Source: Tepidiforma thermophila (GTDB lineage Bacteria; Chloroflexota; Dehalococcoidia; Tepidiformales; Tepidiformaceae). From it: a stretch of DNA of 64,000 nt. The translations under genes were made by a program, and so were the position numbers. Position 1 is the first letter of the stretch, and each line of letters begins with the position of its first letter. Shown here piece after piece: positions 1 through 8,763 of the stretch. Under the pieces are notes generated by a model. It saw nothing but the letters and a program-made list of their open reading frames with translations, had not been told where the DNA came from and made no database searches. The stretch lies in the NCBI RefSeq assembly GCF_002563855.1, contig NZ_PDJQ01000001.1, forward strand, positions 1,426,001-1,490,000, in the 5' to 3' direction.

Positions 1-1490
1 ACCTTGTCGTAGCGCGCATTGTCCCCCAGTACTGTCGCCGGGGTGCGGCCCTCCCCGTACTGCGCCTTCTGCCCGACATAAATCTGGTGCCAGCACCGGT
101 CGTTCCCAACCACCGAAACGATCGGCATCTTAAACCGCACAAACGTGTCGAAATCGAACCCGTTCAGCCCAAAGGTGCCGTCGCCGTTCACCATCAGCAC
201 CTTCTTCTCCGGCGCCGCAACTGCCGCCGCCATGCAGAACCCGGTCCCGACCCCGAGCGTTCCGAACGGGCCCGGGTCCATCCACTGCCCCGGGTTGTTG
301 ATCGGCAGCACGCTCGCCGCAAGCGCCACAATGTCGCCCCCGTCCCCTACCACGATCGTGTCGTCATCCACGAACTCCGCAATCTCCTTGCACAGCCGGA
401 GCGGGTGAATCGGCACCGCATCGGAGTTCATGAAGTACGACCGCTGCTCATCGGCCTGGTTCTCGAGCCCCCGCAGGTACGTCATCCACTCCTTGTGCTC
501 CGCCTTCCCAATTTCCGACGTAAGCTGGAGGAGCGCCTGCCGGATGTTCGCTTCGATACCGATCGTGAAGTCCCGGTTCCGCCCGATATCCCGCGGATCG
601 ATGTCAATCTGGATGACCTTTGCCGCAGGGTTCCACGCCGGCGGCCGCCCGTACTTCAGCCGGAAGTCGATCGGCGTCCCGAGGATGACGATGACGTCCG
701 CCTGTGCGAAGGCCGGCTTGCGCGACAGCGAAAAGAAGTTCGGGTTGTCCTGCCGCAGCGTGCCGCGCCCCATCGCGTTCGTGTAGACCGGCACATCCGC
801 GGCCCGCGCGAACTCCGCCAGCTCACGGTGCGCCCGGTGCCAGAACACCCCTGAGCCGGCCATGACCATCGGCTTCTCCGCCTCCCGGATCAGCTGCGCC
901 GCCTGCTTGATGAGCTCCGGGTCGCCCATGATCTCGCCGGTCACCCGGTAGTTCCGCGGCCACTCCAGCGAATCTTCATCCACCCGCCCGAACAGCACGT
1001 CCGAAGGCACCTGCAGGAACGTCGGCCCGTACCTGCCCGTCATCGCCTCACGGAACGCCATCGCCATGTAGTACGGGAGCCGCCGCGTCTCGTAGACCGT
1101 CTGCGCCCACTTCGTGATCGGCTTCATCACATCGAGCAGCTCAATGTCCTGCAGCGAACCCATGTCGTATTGCCGAAGCGGCGACCGCCCGCCGATCACC
1201 ACCATCGGGCTCGACGCCTGGTAGGCGTTCGCTACTGCTGTCACAACGTCAGTGACACCAGGCCCGGCCGTCACCACCGCGACGCCCGGCTTGAACGTGA
1301 TCCGCGAATAGCCGTCCGCCGCATGCCCGGCCGACTGCTCATGCCGCGTATCGATGATGCCGATGTCGTTGTTCAGGCAGCCCTCGTAGATGTTCTGGAC
1401 GTGCCCCCCGGAGAGCGTGAAGATGTGGCTCACGCCCTCCTGCTTGATCATCCGGGCGATAATCTCGCCCCCATCGATCATGTTCCCCAT
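1..1490 (-). CDS. Thiamine diphosphate-dependent enzyme, acetolactate synthase-like (partial, C-terminus beyond window)
   Basis: Reading the minus strand from ATG 1490 gives about 496 residues open to the window edge. The protein has the three-part layout of the acetolactate synthase / oxalyl-CoA decarboxylase family: an N-terminal pyrimidine-binding domain with the conserved Glu in RHEQSAGHAADGY and the TAGPGVTD loop, a central domain, and a C-terminal diphosphate-binding domain with the VNGDGTFGLNGFD metal-binding motif followed by VVGND. The start is set by GGAG six bases upstream. It lies 69 bp after the alpha/beta hydrolase on the same strand, so the two are probably co-transcribed. Substrate cannot be assigned; a true acetolactate synthase would normally sit beside a small regulatory subunit, which is not seen. 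The last residues of the cofactor domain are missing because the window ends. Confidence 0.85.
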   Translation of the reverse strand, partial: MGNMIDGGEIIARMIKQEGVSHIFTLSGGHVQNIYEGCLNNDIGIIDTRHEQSAGHAADGYSRITFKPGVAVVTAGPGVTDVVTAVANAYQASSPMVVIGGRSPLRQYDMGSLQDIELLDVMKPITKWAQTVYETRRLPYYMAMAFREAMTGRYGPTFLQVPSDVLFGRVDEDSLEWPRNYRVTGEIMGDPELIKQAAQLIREAEKPMVMAGSGVFWHRAHRELAEFARAADVPVYTNAMGRGTLRQDNPNFFSLSRKPAFAQADVIVILGTPIDFRLKYGRPPAWNPAAKVIQIDIDPRDIGRNRDFTIGIEANIRQALLQLTSEIGKAEHKEWMTYLRGLENQADEQRSYFMNSDAVPIHPLRLCKEIAEFVDDDTIVVGDGGDIVALAASVLPINNPGQWMDPGPFGTLGVGTGFCMAAAVAAPEKKVLMVNGDGTFGLNGFDFDTFVRFKMPIVSVVGNDRCWHQIYVGQKAQYGEGRTPATVLGDNARYDK

Positions 1491-1559
1491 GGCGAACTCC
1501 AGTGCCGGTATGCAGTGCTCGCGAGTATACGCATCGGCACCGCAGGCCGCTGCCGCCGC

Positions 1560-2279
1560 TCACAGCTTCGCAACCATCCACTCTTCCGCAAGCCGCACCA
1601 CGTCGGGCCCAATCTCGAAGTGCCCGCCGGGGAGCCACTGCAGGTCCTTCTCCCCCGGCAGCGCCGCATAGAGCGCCTCGGTCCGCTCCCGCGGAATCAG
1701 CTCGTCGGCGGTCTTCCCAATGACTCGCACCGCGACGCCCCCGAGCCGCGCCACGTCGGAATCCGGCCCGGCCGCACTCCCCGCGAGCCCGCCCTCGCCC
1801 ACCAGGCAGAACGCAGCCGCCCGAAAGCGACCGCTCCGCGCCACGGCCGCAATCCCGATCATGCTCCCCAGCGAGTAGCCCACATATCCCAGCCGCCCCG
1901 TATCAATCGGCAGCACGCCCGGCAGCAGCTCGAGCATCCGCCCAACTTCCGCAGCAAATTGCGCACGAAACGCCTCATACCGCTCCGGCTGGCGGAAGAG
2001 CGCCATCGGGTCGTGCGTCTGCCGCTCGCCGTGGAGCGGAGCATCCAGTCCCACGCACACCCACCCGCGCTTCGCCCACCGCATCCCGATTTCGCTCACC
2101 CAGTAATCCTCTTTGCTCCCCATTCCCGGGTGCTGAATCTGCACCATCGGCATCAGCTCCTCCGTGCCCGCCGGGAGGTAGGCCACCCCCGGCACCAGCT
2201 CCTCCCCGCACCTGAACCAGAAATTGACTTCCCGGATGTCGCCGATGAGCGATTCGCGAACCTGCAGCTCGTTTGCCAT
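1560..2279 (-). CDS. Alpha/beta hydrolase (dienelactone hydrolase-like)
   Basis: The 239-residue protein has an alpha/beta hydrolase fold. The nucleophile elbow GYSLGS lies at residues 134-139 with Ser136 as probable nucleophile; Asp192 in KTADELIP and His220 in PGGHFEIG are the likely acid and base. An HPGMG segment near residue 50 is a typical oxyanion-loop region. There is no signal peptide, so it should be cytoplasmic. It precedes the thiamine diphosphate enzyme on the same strand and may hydrolyse a (thio)ester linked to that pathway, but the substrate is unknown. Family assignment is firm, function is not. Confidence 0.8.
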   Translation of the reverse strand: MANELQVRESLIGDIREVNFWFRCGEELVPGVAYLPAGTEELMPMVQIQHPGMGSKEDYWVSEIGMRWAKRGWVCVGLDAPLHGERQTHDPMALFRQPERYEAFRAQFAAEVGRMLELLPGVLPIDTGRLGYVGYSLGSMIGIAAVARSGRFRAAAFCLVGEGGLAGSAAGPDSDVARLGGVAVRVIGKTADELIPRERTEALYAALPGEKDLQWLPGGHFEIGPDVVRLAEEWMVAKL

Positions 2280-2350
2280 GCTCTCCTCCGTCCATCTGCT
2301 GCCGCCCGGGGGTCTTGACGCTTACGCGTACCGGGCGAACGATGCCTGAA

Positions 2351-2394
2351 GCGGGCTCGTCGCCCGCAGCGCCTAGTCTGCCCCTCCGGGCAGA
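2351..2394. other. Two adjacent hairpins in the divergent spacer
   Basis: The 230-bp gap between the hydrolase (minus) and the glycosyltransferase (plus) holds two perfect inverted repeats. GCGGGC (2351-2356) and GCCCGC (2362-2367) flank a 5-nt loop. TCTGCCC (2377-2383) and GGGCAGA (2388-2394) flank a 4-nt loop. Neither is followed by a T-run, so they are not classical terminators. They could be operator sites or mRNA leader structures. A possible -35 (TTGACG, 2315-2320) lies upstream on the plus strand, but no good -10 was found. Confidence 0.35.
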
Positions 2395-2509
2395 ACGGGG
2401 GAACCAGTTCTCGGGGCGAATCCGCCCGGCCGGCACCACAACCCGGCGACGGCGGAGCGGCTATCTCCGGCCGCAGCCCGGCAGCTAACCTCGGCGGCGT
2501 AGGAAGACC

Positions 2510-4279
2510 TTGTTCGAGGCCACCCCGCATATGGTCTCCAGGCCTTCCGTTTCCGCCGTTCCGGCGCAATCTCGCGGCGAAAAGCCGGTCCTTTCCGTCT
2601 ACGCCAGCTCCCCGCTCTGGGAGCGCCTCGGCAACGCCATCCCCCTCGCCCTCTCCCTCCTCCTCATCAGCTTCATCTTCTGGGGGCCCTTCAAGGCGCC
2701 CCTCCTCTTCGCCGTCCTGAGCGTCGCCTTCTTCGTCTACTGGCTGTTCCGCAGCTACTCCGTCGCCATCGCCTGCGCCATCGGCCTCCGCCGCATCAAG
2801 CACTGGAAAGCGACCGACTGGCGCGCCAAATACGCCGCCCACATCGCCCGCTCGGGCCTCCCCAACCGCTGGACCTGGCCCCGCCACCTCGTCATCATCC
2901 CCAACTACAAAGAGTCCGAAGAGGGACTCGCCCGGACCATCGATTCCCTCGCCGCCCAGTCGGTCGCCAGCCAGCTGGTCGTCGTCCTCGCCATGGAGGA
3001 CCGCGAACCCGGCGCCCGCGAAAAGGCCGCTCGGCTTATCGCCCGCTACCCCGGCGTCTTTGCCGACATCTTCGCCACCTTCCACCCGGCCGGCCTCCCC
3101 GGCGAAACGCCTGGCAAGGGCTCCAACGAAGCCTGGGCCGCCCGCGAAGCCCACATCCGCCTCATCGAAAACGGCGGCGACGACATCCGCCGCTACACTG
3201 TCACCAGCTGCGACGCCGACGCCGTCTTCCATCCCTCCCACTTCGCCGCCCTCAACTACCTTTTCCTGGCAGCGAAGAAGCCCTACCGCACCTTCTGGCA
3301 GCCCACCATCTTCAACTCGAACAACATCTGGGAAATCCCCGCCCCCCTCCGCATTCCCGATGGCCTCTCCGGCATCAACCGCACCTCCAACCTTCTCATC
3401 CCCGGCAGCGTCCGCTTCCCGACCAGCTGCTACTCCCTCTCCTGGCAGATGCTCCACGAAGTCGACTACTGGGACGAAGAGGTCATCCCCGAGGACTGGC
3501 ACCTCTACCTCAAGTGCGCCTACACGCTGGGCGATGACGTCAACGTCGAGCCGCTCTTCCTCCCGCTCGGCAACGACTGCGTCCTCGCCGATGGCTACTG
3601 GAAGACGCTGAAAGCCCATTACGCCCAGTCGGTCCGCCACGCCTGGGGCGCCAGCGACATTCCCTACGCCTGGCGCGCCGCCATGCACCCGCGGTCCCCG
3701 CTCTCCTGGCGCCGCCGCCTTGTCCTCGCCGGGGCCGTCACGAAAGTCCACGTCCTCTGGGCTGCCCAGTGGTACATCGTCACTCTCGGCATCTTCCTGC
3801 CGTCCCGCTTCGCAGCTCAATTCGATGCCCCCCTCCCGGGCTGGTGGGTCCACCGGTACCCGGTCCCGGGCACCGGCTGGCACCCGGAGCACCTCCTCGA
3901 ACCGTCCCGCTGGTTCCGCATCGGCCCCGAAGGCATCTTCGAGCCGACCATGTGGCTCAACCTCCCGGGCATCCTCGTCGGCCTCTGCCTCTTCCCGCTC
4001 CTGGTCATGATCGTCTTCGAGCTGCGGACTCGCGGCCCGCGCCCGGCCTATGTGTCCCGCTGGGTCTACCTCACCGGGCTCCTGATGTGGCCGCTCATGG
4101 CCGTCATCACCTTCTTCTTCGCAAGCCTGCCGGCCCTCCACGCCCAGTGGAAGCTCGCTTCCGGCAGGGGCCTCGTCTACCGCGTCGCCGAAAAAGGCAG
4201 CCGTGGCCTGCCCGTCCGCACGGCGGTGGTCCCCGAACCGGAGCCCGGCGAAGCCGTCGTTGTCGCCGGCGGCAAGTAG
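2510..4279 (+). CDS. Membrane-bound family 2 glycosyltransferase
   Basis: The 589-residue protein has two N-terminal membrane helices (about residues 42-58 and 63-90), a cytoplasmic GT-A domain and three or four C-terminal helices. Catalytic features are SCDADAVFHP at 233-242 (DxD-type metal site), PEDW at 327-330 (base) and QSVRHAW at 373-379, which resembles the QxxRW motif of processive synthases. The GKGSNEAWA segment also fits GT2 enzymes. It likely transfers sugars from a nucleotide donor at the inner membrane face, perhaps for an envelope glycan or glycolipid; product unknown. The start shown is a TTG after AGGAAG; ATG 2531 is an alternative. It is followed 73 bp later by an unrelated enoyl-CoA hydratase-like gene. 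Confidence 0.82.
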   Translation: MFEATPHMVSRPSVSAVPAQSRGEKPVLSVYASSPLWERLGNAIPLALSLLLISFIFWGPFKAPLLFAVLSVAFFVYWLFRSYSVAIACAIGLRRIKHWKATDWRAKYAAHIARSGLPNRWTWPRHLVIIPNYKESEEGLARTIDSLAAQSVASQLVVVLAMEDREPGAREKAARLIARYPGVFADIFATFHPAGLPGETPGKGSNEAWAAREAHIRLIENGGDDIRRYTVTSCDADAVFHPSHFAALNYLFLAAKKPYRTFWQPTIFNSNNIWEIPAPLRIPDGLSGINRTSNLLIPGSVRFPTSCYSLSWQMLHEVDYWDEEVIPEDWHLYLKCAYTLGDDVNVEPLFLPLGNDCVLADGYWKTLKAHYAQSVRHAWGASDIPYAWRAAMHPRSPLSWRRRLVLAGAVTKVHVLWAAQWYIVTLGIFLPSRFAAQFDAPLPGWWVHRYPVPGTGWHPEHLLEPSRWFRIGPEGIFEPTMWLNLPGILVGLCLFPLLVMIVFELRTRGPRPAYVSRWVYLTGLLMWPLMAVITFFFASLPALHAQWKLASGRGLVYRVAEKGSRGLPVRTAVVPEPEPGEAVVVAGGK

Positions 4280-4352
4280 CCGACCGGACGTCGCGAAGCC
4301 CCGGCAAATCCCGTATCGTGCCATCCGCAGCAATCCGCGGAGGCCCCTGCCC

Positions 4353-5144
4353 GTGCCCGACGTCGAATACACCCTCGAAGGCTCCACCGCCGTCCTGCGC
4401 CTCAACCGCCCCGAAAAGATGAACGCCATCACCTACGAAATGCTCGGGGCCATCGAAGACGCTGTCCGCCAGGCCGGCTCCGACGATCGCGTCCGCGCCC
4501 TCATCCTCACCGGCACCGGCCGCGCCTTCAGCGCAGGCACCGACCTCCAGCAGCTCTCCGGCCAGCCGCCCACCGCCGGCCGCGCCGAAACCTATGGCCG
4601 CGCCTACAGCGAAAACCGTCCCGCCCCCTGGACCTTCGCCTCAATCCCCAAGCCCACCATTGCCGCCGTCAACGGCGTCGCCATCGGCGTCGGCGTCGAG
4701 TTCACGTCGCAGTGCGATTTCCGCATCGCCGCCGAATCCGCCCGCTTCGGCTGGGTCTTCGTTCACCGCGGCCTCATTCCGGATACCGCCGCAGGCACCT
4801 GGCTCCTCTCCCGCATCGTCGGCCTGCAAAACGCCGCCTACCTGCTTTATTCCGGGGAAATCATCTCCGCGACCCGCGCCCTCGACATCGGCTACGTTCA
4901 TGAGGTCGTGCCCGACGCCGAGCTGATGGAGCGGACGCTCGCCTTCGCCCACGAGGTCTCCCGTGGTTCGCCGCTCGCCATCGCAGAGACGAAGCGGCTC
5001 CTCTACCAGTCCCTCACCCGTGACCCCATGGACCACCTGGCCGACAGCACGGCCACCATCACCCGCCTCTTCGCGAGTGAGGACTTCAAAGAAGGCGTCC
5101 GCGCCTTCCTCGAACATCGCGACCCGGAGTGGAAGGGGCGCTGA
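4353..5144 (+). CDS. Enoyl-CoA hydratase/isomerase family protein
   Basis: The protein has 263 residues in the crotonase fold: NRPEKMNAI near residue 18, the oxyanion loop FSAGTDL at 59-65, and NGVAIGVGVE at 107-116. The GTG start at 4353 is chosen because GGAGG lies 10 bases upstream; a longer reading frame would run back into the glycosyltransferase gene. Glu116 matches the first catalytic glutamate of rat hydratase. The second (in FGQPE) is replaced: here the segment reads FGWVF, with Phe136 at the Glu position. It may therefore be an isomerase, hydrolase or other crotonase rather than a simple hydratase. Confidence 0.85.
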   Translation: MPDVEYTLEGSTAVLRLNRPEKMNAITYEMLGAIEDAVRQAGSDDRVRALILTGTGRAFSAGTDLQQLSGQPPTAGRAETYGRAYSENRPAPWTFASIPKPTIAAVNGVAIGVGVEFTSQCDFRIAAESARFGWVFVHRGLIPDTAAGTWLLSRIVGLQNAAYLLYSGEIISATRALDIGYVHEVVPDAELMERTLAFAHEVSRGSPLAIAETKRLLYQSLTRDPMDHLADSTATITRLFASEDFKEGVRAFLEHRDPEWKGR

Positions 5145-5152
5145 CCCCTTCC
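5131..5152. terminator. Hairpin between convergent gene ends
   Basis: GGAAGGGG (5131-5138) and CCCCTTCC (5145-5152) form a perfect 8-bp stem with a 6-nt loop containing the stop codon of the enoyl-CoA hydratase-like gene. It sits between two convergent genes, so it can act in both directions. No T-run follows, so whether it stops transcription alone is uncertain. Confidence 0.5.
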
Positions 5153-5154
5153 CG

Positions 5155-5481
5155 TCACCAGATCCCGAGCGCCATCTTCACGTCCTCGCTCGCCATCGTC
5201 CGCGGATCCCACGGCGGGTTCCAGACGATCTGCACGTCGACGTCCTTCACGCCCGGGAGCTCCCGCAGCTTGGCATACGCCTCTCCCCGGATAATCGGGC
5301 CGAGCGGGCACCCCGGGCTCGTCAGCGTCATCGTCACCAGCACGTCACCGTTGTCGTACTGGATGTCATACACCAGCCCAAGGTCCACGATGCTCATGTT
5401 GATCTCCGGGTCCTTCACCTCCCGGAGCTTCTCCCGCAGCTGTTCGTAGGTCGGCACCTGCGGCGTTTCGGTCTCAGCCAT
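5155..5481 (-). CDS. sufT: MIP18/DUF59 family iron-sulfur assembly protein (SufT-like)
   Basis: A 108-residue DUF59 protein. It has the family core: KDPEINMSIVDLGLVYDI near residues 30-47 and the TSPGCPLGPII loop with the conserved cysteine near residue 65. SufT-type proteins help mature Fe-S proteins. The start at 5481 is fixed by AGGAGG six bases upstream, and an upstream ATG in the same frame has no such site. It is the last gene of the suf operon and overlaps sufU by 8 bp, which supports a role as a cluster-transfer factor. Confidence 0.88.
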   Translation of the reverse strand: MAETETPQVPTYEQLREKLREVKDPEINMSIVDLGLVYDIQYDNGDVLVTMTLTSPGCPLGPIIRGEAYAKLRELPGVKDVDVQIVWNPPWDPRTMASEDVKMALGIW

Positions 5482-5932
5482 GTCGTTCCTCCTGTGCGGC
5501 GGCCTTCGCCTGCCGCAGCGCTTCAAGCAAAACGTTCCACGCGAGGAGCGCGCACTTCACCCGTACCGGCAGCTTCGCAACCCCCTCGAGCGCCTCAAGG
5601 TCGCCGAGCGATGGGTCCGGCGGTGCGCCCTCCACCAGCATCGATCGTACCTTCCCGGCAACCTCCTCGGCTTCGGCCAGCGGGCGCCCCTTCAGCCGTT
5701 CCGTCAGCATCGAGGCGCTCGCCTGCGAAATCGAACACCCCTGCCCCCAGAAGCCGAGGTCCGCGAGCACCCCGTCATCGACCGCGAGGTCGAGATGAAT
5801 CTCGTCGCCGCACACCGGGTTCACCCCTTCCGCCTGCGCGGTCGGCGCTGGCAGCGGCCCGTGGTTCCGGGGCCGCCGGTAATGGTCCAGGATCAGGTCC
5901 CGGTACAGGTCATCGAACGGCGGCTCGCTCAC
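5474..5932 (-). CDS. sufU: SufU, Fe-S assembly protein
   Basis: The 152-residue protein matches the SufU branch of the IscU/NifU family. Zinc ligands are visible at Cys41 and Asp43 (NPVCGDEI), Cys66 (GQGCSIS) and Cys127 (RVKCALLAW). SufU in Gram-positive-type systems accepts the persulfide sulfur from SufS. It overlaps the sufS end by 23 bp and sufT by 8 bp, so the three are probably translationally coupled. Confidence 0.93.
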   Translation of the reverse strand: MSEPPFDDLYRDLILDHYRRPRNHGPLPAPTAQAEGVNPVCGDEIHLDLAVDDGVLADLGFWGQGCSISQASASMLTERLKGRPLAEAEEVAGKVRSMLVEGAPPDPSLGDLEALEGVAKLPVRVKCALLAWNVLLEALRQAKAAAQEERHG

Positions 5933-7160
5933 GTCCCTCTCCGAACACGCGATTCACCCCTTCGAGCGCCTCGACCAGCGCCTCGATGTCGTCGGCGCCG
6001 TTGTAGATACTGAAGCTCGCCCGGCTCGTCGCTGGCACGCCGAGCGCGCGCATCAGCAGCTGCGCGCAGTGGTGCCCAGCCCGGATCGCCACCCCGTACC
6101 CGTCGGCGATCGTCGCCACATCGTGCGGGTGCGCCGCCTCCATCGAGAAGCTCACCACACCGCCCCGTTCGGATGCCGCCGCCGGCCCAAACACCCGCAG
6201 GCCGGGCACGCGCCGCAGCCGCTCGAGGGCCAGCTCCGTCAGCTCCTCCTCGTGCCGCCGGACGTTCGCCATCCCGATATCCGCGAGGTAGTCGACCGCC
6301 GCTCCGAACGCAATGACGTCCGCGATGTTCGGCGTCCCGGCTTCGAACTTGTGCGGGAGCTCCGCCCACGTTGAACTCTCCGGGCGCACCACCGCAATCA
6401 TGTCGCCCCCGCCCAGGAACGGCGGCATCGCTTCCAGCAGCTCCGCCCGCGCCCAAAGCACCCCCACCCCCGTCGGCCCCAGCATCTTGTGCGCCGAAAA
6501 CGCGAGGAAGTCCGCCCCCAGCTCCTGGACGTCGACAGGCAGGTGGGGCACGCTCTGCGCGCCGTCAACGAGCAGCAGCGCCCCGGCCGCATGCGCCATC
6601 TCCGCGATGTCCGCGACCGGGTTGATCGTCCCCAGCACGTTCGACATGTGCGTCACGGCCACCAGCTTTGTCCGCGGCCCGATGAGTCGCCGAAGCTCGT
6701 CCAGGTCGAGGTTCCCGTCGCCCGTGATGCCCGCGTACCGCAGCGTCGCGCCCTTCCGCCGCGCCAGCAGCTGCCAGGGCACGATGTTCGAGTGGTGCTC
6801 CATCAGCGTGAGGACGATTTCGTCGCCCTCGCCGACATGCTCATCGCCCCACGCCCGCGCGACAAGGTTGATCGCCTCTGTCGCGTTCCGGGTAAACACC
6901 ACTTCCTCCGGGCCGCGCGCCCCGATGAACCGCGCCACCTTCCGCCGCGCATCCTCGTACTGCTCGGTGGCCCGCGTCGCTAGCGTGTGGATGCCCCGGT
7001 GGATGTTGGCGTTCGATGTCTCGTAGTACCGTACGAGCGCCTCGATCACCTGCCGCGGCTTCTGCGTCGTCGCCGCATTATCGAGGTACACGAGCGGTCG
7101 CCCGTTGACCTGCTGCCGCAGGATCGGAAAGTCCTGCCGAATACGCCGTACGTCAAGCAC
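5910..7160 (-). CDS. sufS: SufS group II cysteine desulfurase
   Basis: A 416-residue PLP enzyme that takes sulfur from cysteine and passes it to SufU. Lys225 in SAHKMLGPTG holds PLP; Cys365 in RAGHHCAQ is the persulfide cysteine. DNAATTQKP at the N-terminus and LVDGAQSVPH at 197-206 are typical. The start is GTG at 7160 after AGGAGG. It sits between the Rieske gene and sufU in the operon. Confidence 0.96.
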   Translation of the reverse strand: MLDVRRIRQDFPILRQQVNGRPLVYLDNAATTQKPRQVIEALVRYYETSNANIHRGIHTLATRATEQYEDARRKVARFIGARGPEEVVFTRNATEAINLVARAWGDEHVGEGDEIVLTLMEHHSNIVPWQLLARRKGATLRYAGITGDGNLDLDELRRLIGPRTKLVAVTHMSNVLGTINPVADIAEMAHAAGALLLVDGAQSVPHLPVDVQELGADFLAFSAHKMLGPTGVGVLWARAELLEAMPPFLGGGDMIAVVRPESSTWAELPHKFEAGTPNIADVIAFGAAVDYLADIGMANVRRHEEELTELALERLRRVPGLRVFGPAAASERGGVVSFSMEAAHPHDVATIADGYGVAIRAGHHCAQLLMRALGVPATSRASFSIYNGADDIEALVEALEGVNRVFGEGRERAAVR

Positions 7161-7172
7161 CGGGCACCTCCT

Positions 7173-7484
7173 TCAGGTGGGCAGCTCGACTTCGATCACG
7201 CCGTCCGAGACGCGCACCGGGTAGGTGCGCACCGGCCGCACAGCAGGCAGACAGAGCGCCCGGCCGGTCGTCACGTCGAACCGCGCCCCGTGCCGTGGGC
7301 ACTCTATCTCCTTGCCGCTCAGCTGCCCCTGGTCGAGCGGGCCGCCGTCATGGGTACAAACGTCGTCGATTGCGTAATACCCGTCGCCGGTGTTGCAGAC
7401 GGCGATCCGCCGTCCCCCGGCTTCGAACACTTTCGCCGTGCCCGGCGCCACCGCGTCTGTTGCCATGGCGGCAGTCCAGCCCAT
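7173..7484 (-). CDS. Rieske-type [2Fe-2S] ferredoxin
   Basis: A 103-residue protein with the Rieske ligands Cys43-Thr-His45 and Cys62-Pro-Arg-His65. It is small, soluble and has no membrane anchor, like the non-haem oxygenase (NirD/BphF) ferredoxins. Its ATG shares one base with the sufD stop (TGATG) and GAGGGG precedes it. Within a suf operon it may deliver electrons for cluster assembly or transfer; this role is inferred from position only. Confidence 0.88.
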   Translation of the reverse strand: MGWTAAMATDAVAPGTAKVFEAGGRRIAVCNTGDGYYAIDDVCTHDGGPLDQGQLSGKEIECPRHGARFDVTTGRALCLPAVRPVRTYPVRVSDGVIEVELPT

Positions 7485-8698
7485 CAGCTGCCCCTCACCT
7501 TCGCCTCGAGCATCCCAAGGAGCTCCTCCCGCAGGCCGCCCTCCGGCACCCGCCCAATCACCTCCTCGAGGAACGCCCACACGAGCATCCCCTCGGCGAC
7601 AGGGCGCGGGATGCCGCGCGTCTGCAGGTAAAAAAGCTGCTCCTCGTCCACCGGCCCGGCCGTCGCCCCGTGCGACGCACGGATGACATTGCTCGTCAGG
7701 ATCTCCAGCACCGGGTCGCTGTCCGCTCGGGCCGTCTTGCTCAGGAGCAGGTTCCGGTTCTCCTGGTTCGCATCGGCGTTCTTCGCCTCCACGCCGACTC
7801 TCGTCAGCCCGTAGTACACCGACCGCGCCGAATCGCGCAGCGCCGCCTTGTACAGCAGGTCGCTTCGCGTGTCCGGCCCGATGTGGTCCTGCAGCGTGTA
7901 GAAATCGACGTACTCCTCGCCGCGCCCGTACGCCAGGCCCAGCAGCTCGCTCGCGGTGCCCCGGCCGAGGAGCGACGACTCCATCTGCCCCTTCACCACC
8001 CGCCCGCTCAGCACGAGCTGCAGGTTCTGGAAGGCGGCATCCCGCTCCGCGCCCAGCATCCGCTGGTACCCGAATGACCGGGTCGCCGGCCCCCAGCGAT
8101 GCACAACGTAGTAGCGAACCTCCGAGCCCGGGCCCGGGAAAATCTCCGCGACCGGAATCGCAAGGGTCTCCGCATCGTCCGAGGCGTACTCCTCGACCAC
8201 CGTCACCCGGCTGTTCGGACCCGTCACAATCACCGTGTGCGGCGTCGTCAGCTGCGCGCCGCTCACCGACCGGCGGATACGCACCGGCGTCGCCGGCTCG
8301 GCATTCGCCGGCACATCGACGATAACCGCCTCGCGGAGGAACGCGTAGTGCAGTGCGGTGAAGCGGTCCGTCCCAGGCGATACCGCAGTCCCGAGCCGCT
8401 GTGACAGCCGCTCCGCCGTCGCCCCCTCGGCGAACCCGTGCGTCGTGACCGTGACGGCGTCGTCGGCCTCGACTGCAATCGATTCATCCTGTTCGACCGG
8501 GTAGCGCGCCAGGTCGATCGACCGCGCATCGTAGTACTTCCACGGCCGCGACTGGTAACTGTCCGGCCAGTCGAGTGCATCGGCCAGCGCCGCAGCCTCG
8601 GCGCGCAGGCGGGCCAGCCAGGCGGGGTCGCCCAGCTGTTCGCCCAGCGCCCGTGCCGCAGGCGCAACTCGGACCAGTTCCTCGGTTGTCGATGTCAT
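7484..8698 (-). CDS. sufD: SufD, Fe-S scaffold subunit
   Basis: The 404-residue protein is related to SufB in its C-terminal beta-helix half (for example SSLLGRGTASELLGLA and EILTSNVIRASHGA). SufD forms the SufBC2D scaffold; its conserved histidine (here in RASHGATAGP) is important in the family. Start 8698 has GGAGG eight bases upstream; a longer frame would extend over the sufB stop region and has no support. Gap to sufB is 65 bp. Confidence 0.93.
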   Translation of the reverse strand: MTSTTEELVRVAPAARALGEQLGDPAWLARLRAEAAALADALDWPDSYQSRPWKYYDARSIDLARYPVEQDESIAVEADDAVTVTTHGFAEGATAERLSQRLGTAVSPGTDRFTALHYAFLREAVIVDVPANAEPATPVRIRRSVSGAQLTTPHTVIVTGPNSRVTVVEEYASDDAETLAIPVAEIFPGPGSEVRYYVVHRWGPATRSFGYQRMLGAERDAAFQNLQLVLSGRVVKGQMESSLLGRGTASELLGLAYGRGEEYVDFYTLQDHIGPDTRSDLLYKAALRDSARSVYYGLTRVGVEAKNADANQENRNLLLSKTARADSDPVLEILTSNVIRASHGATAGPVDEEQLFYLQTRGIPRPVAEGMLVWAFLEEVIGRVPEGGLREELLGMLEAKVRGS

Positions 8699-8763
8699 AG
8701 AACTCCTCCGCCGGCACGCACCGTGCCGGGCTTCCATCGCGGGGGTCGGCGGGTGGGCCGGCC

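Noticed and set aside
4203..4352. Upstream extension of the enoyl-CoA hydratase-like gene
   Set aside because: The extra 50 residues overlap the glycosyltransferase end and lack family similarity; GGAGG before GTG 4353 decides the start.
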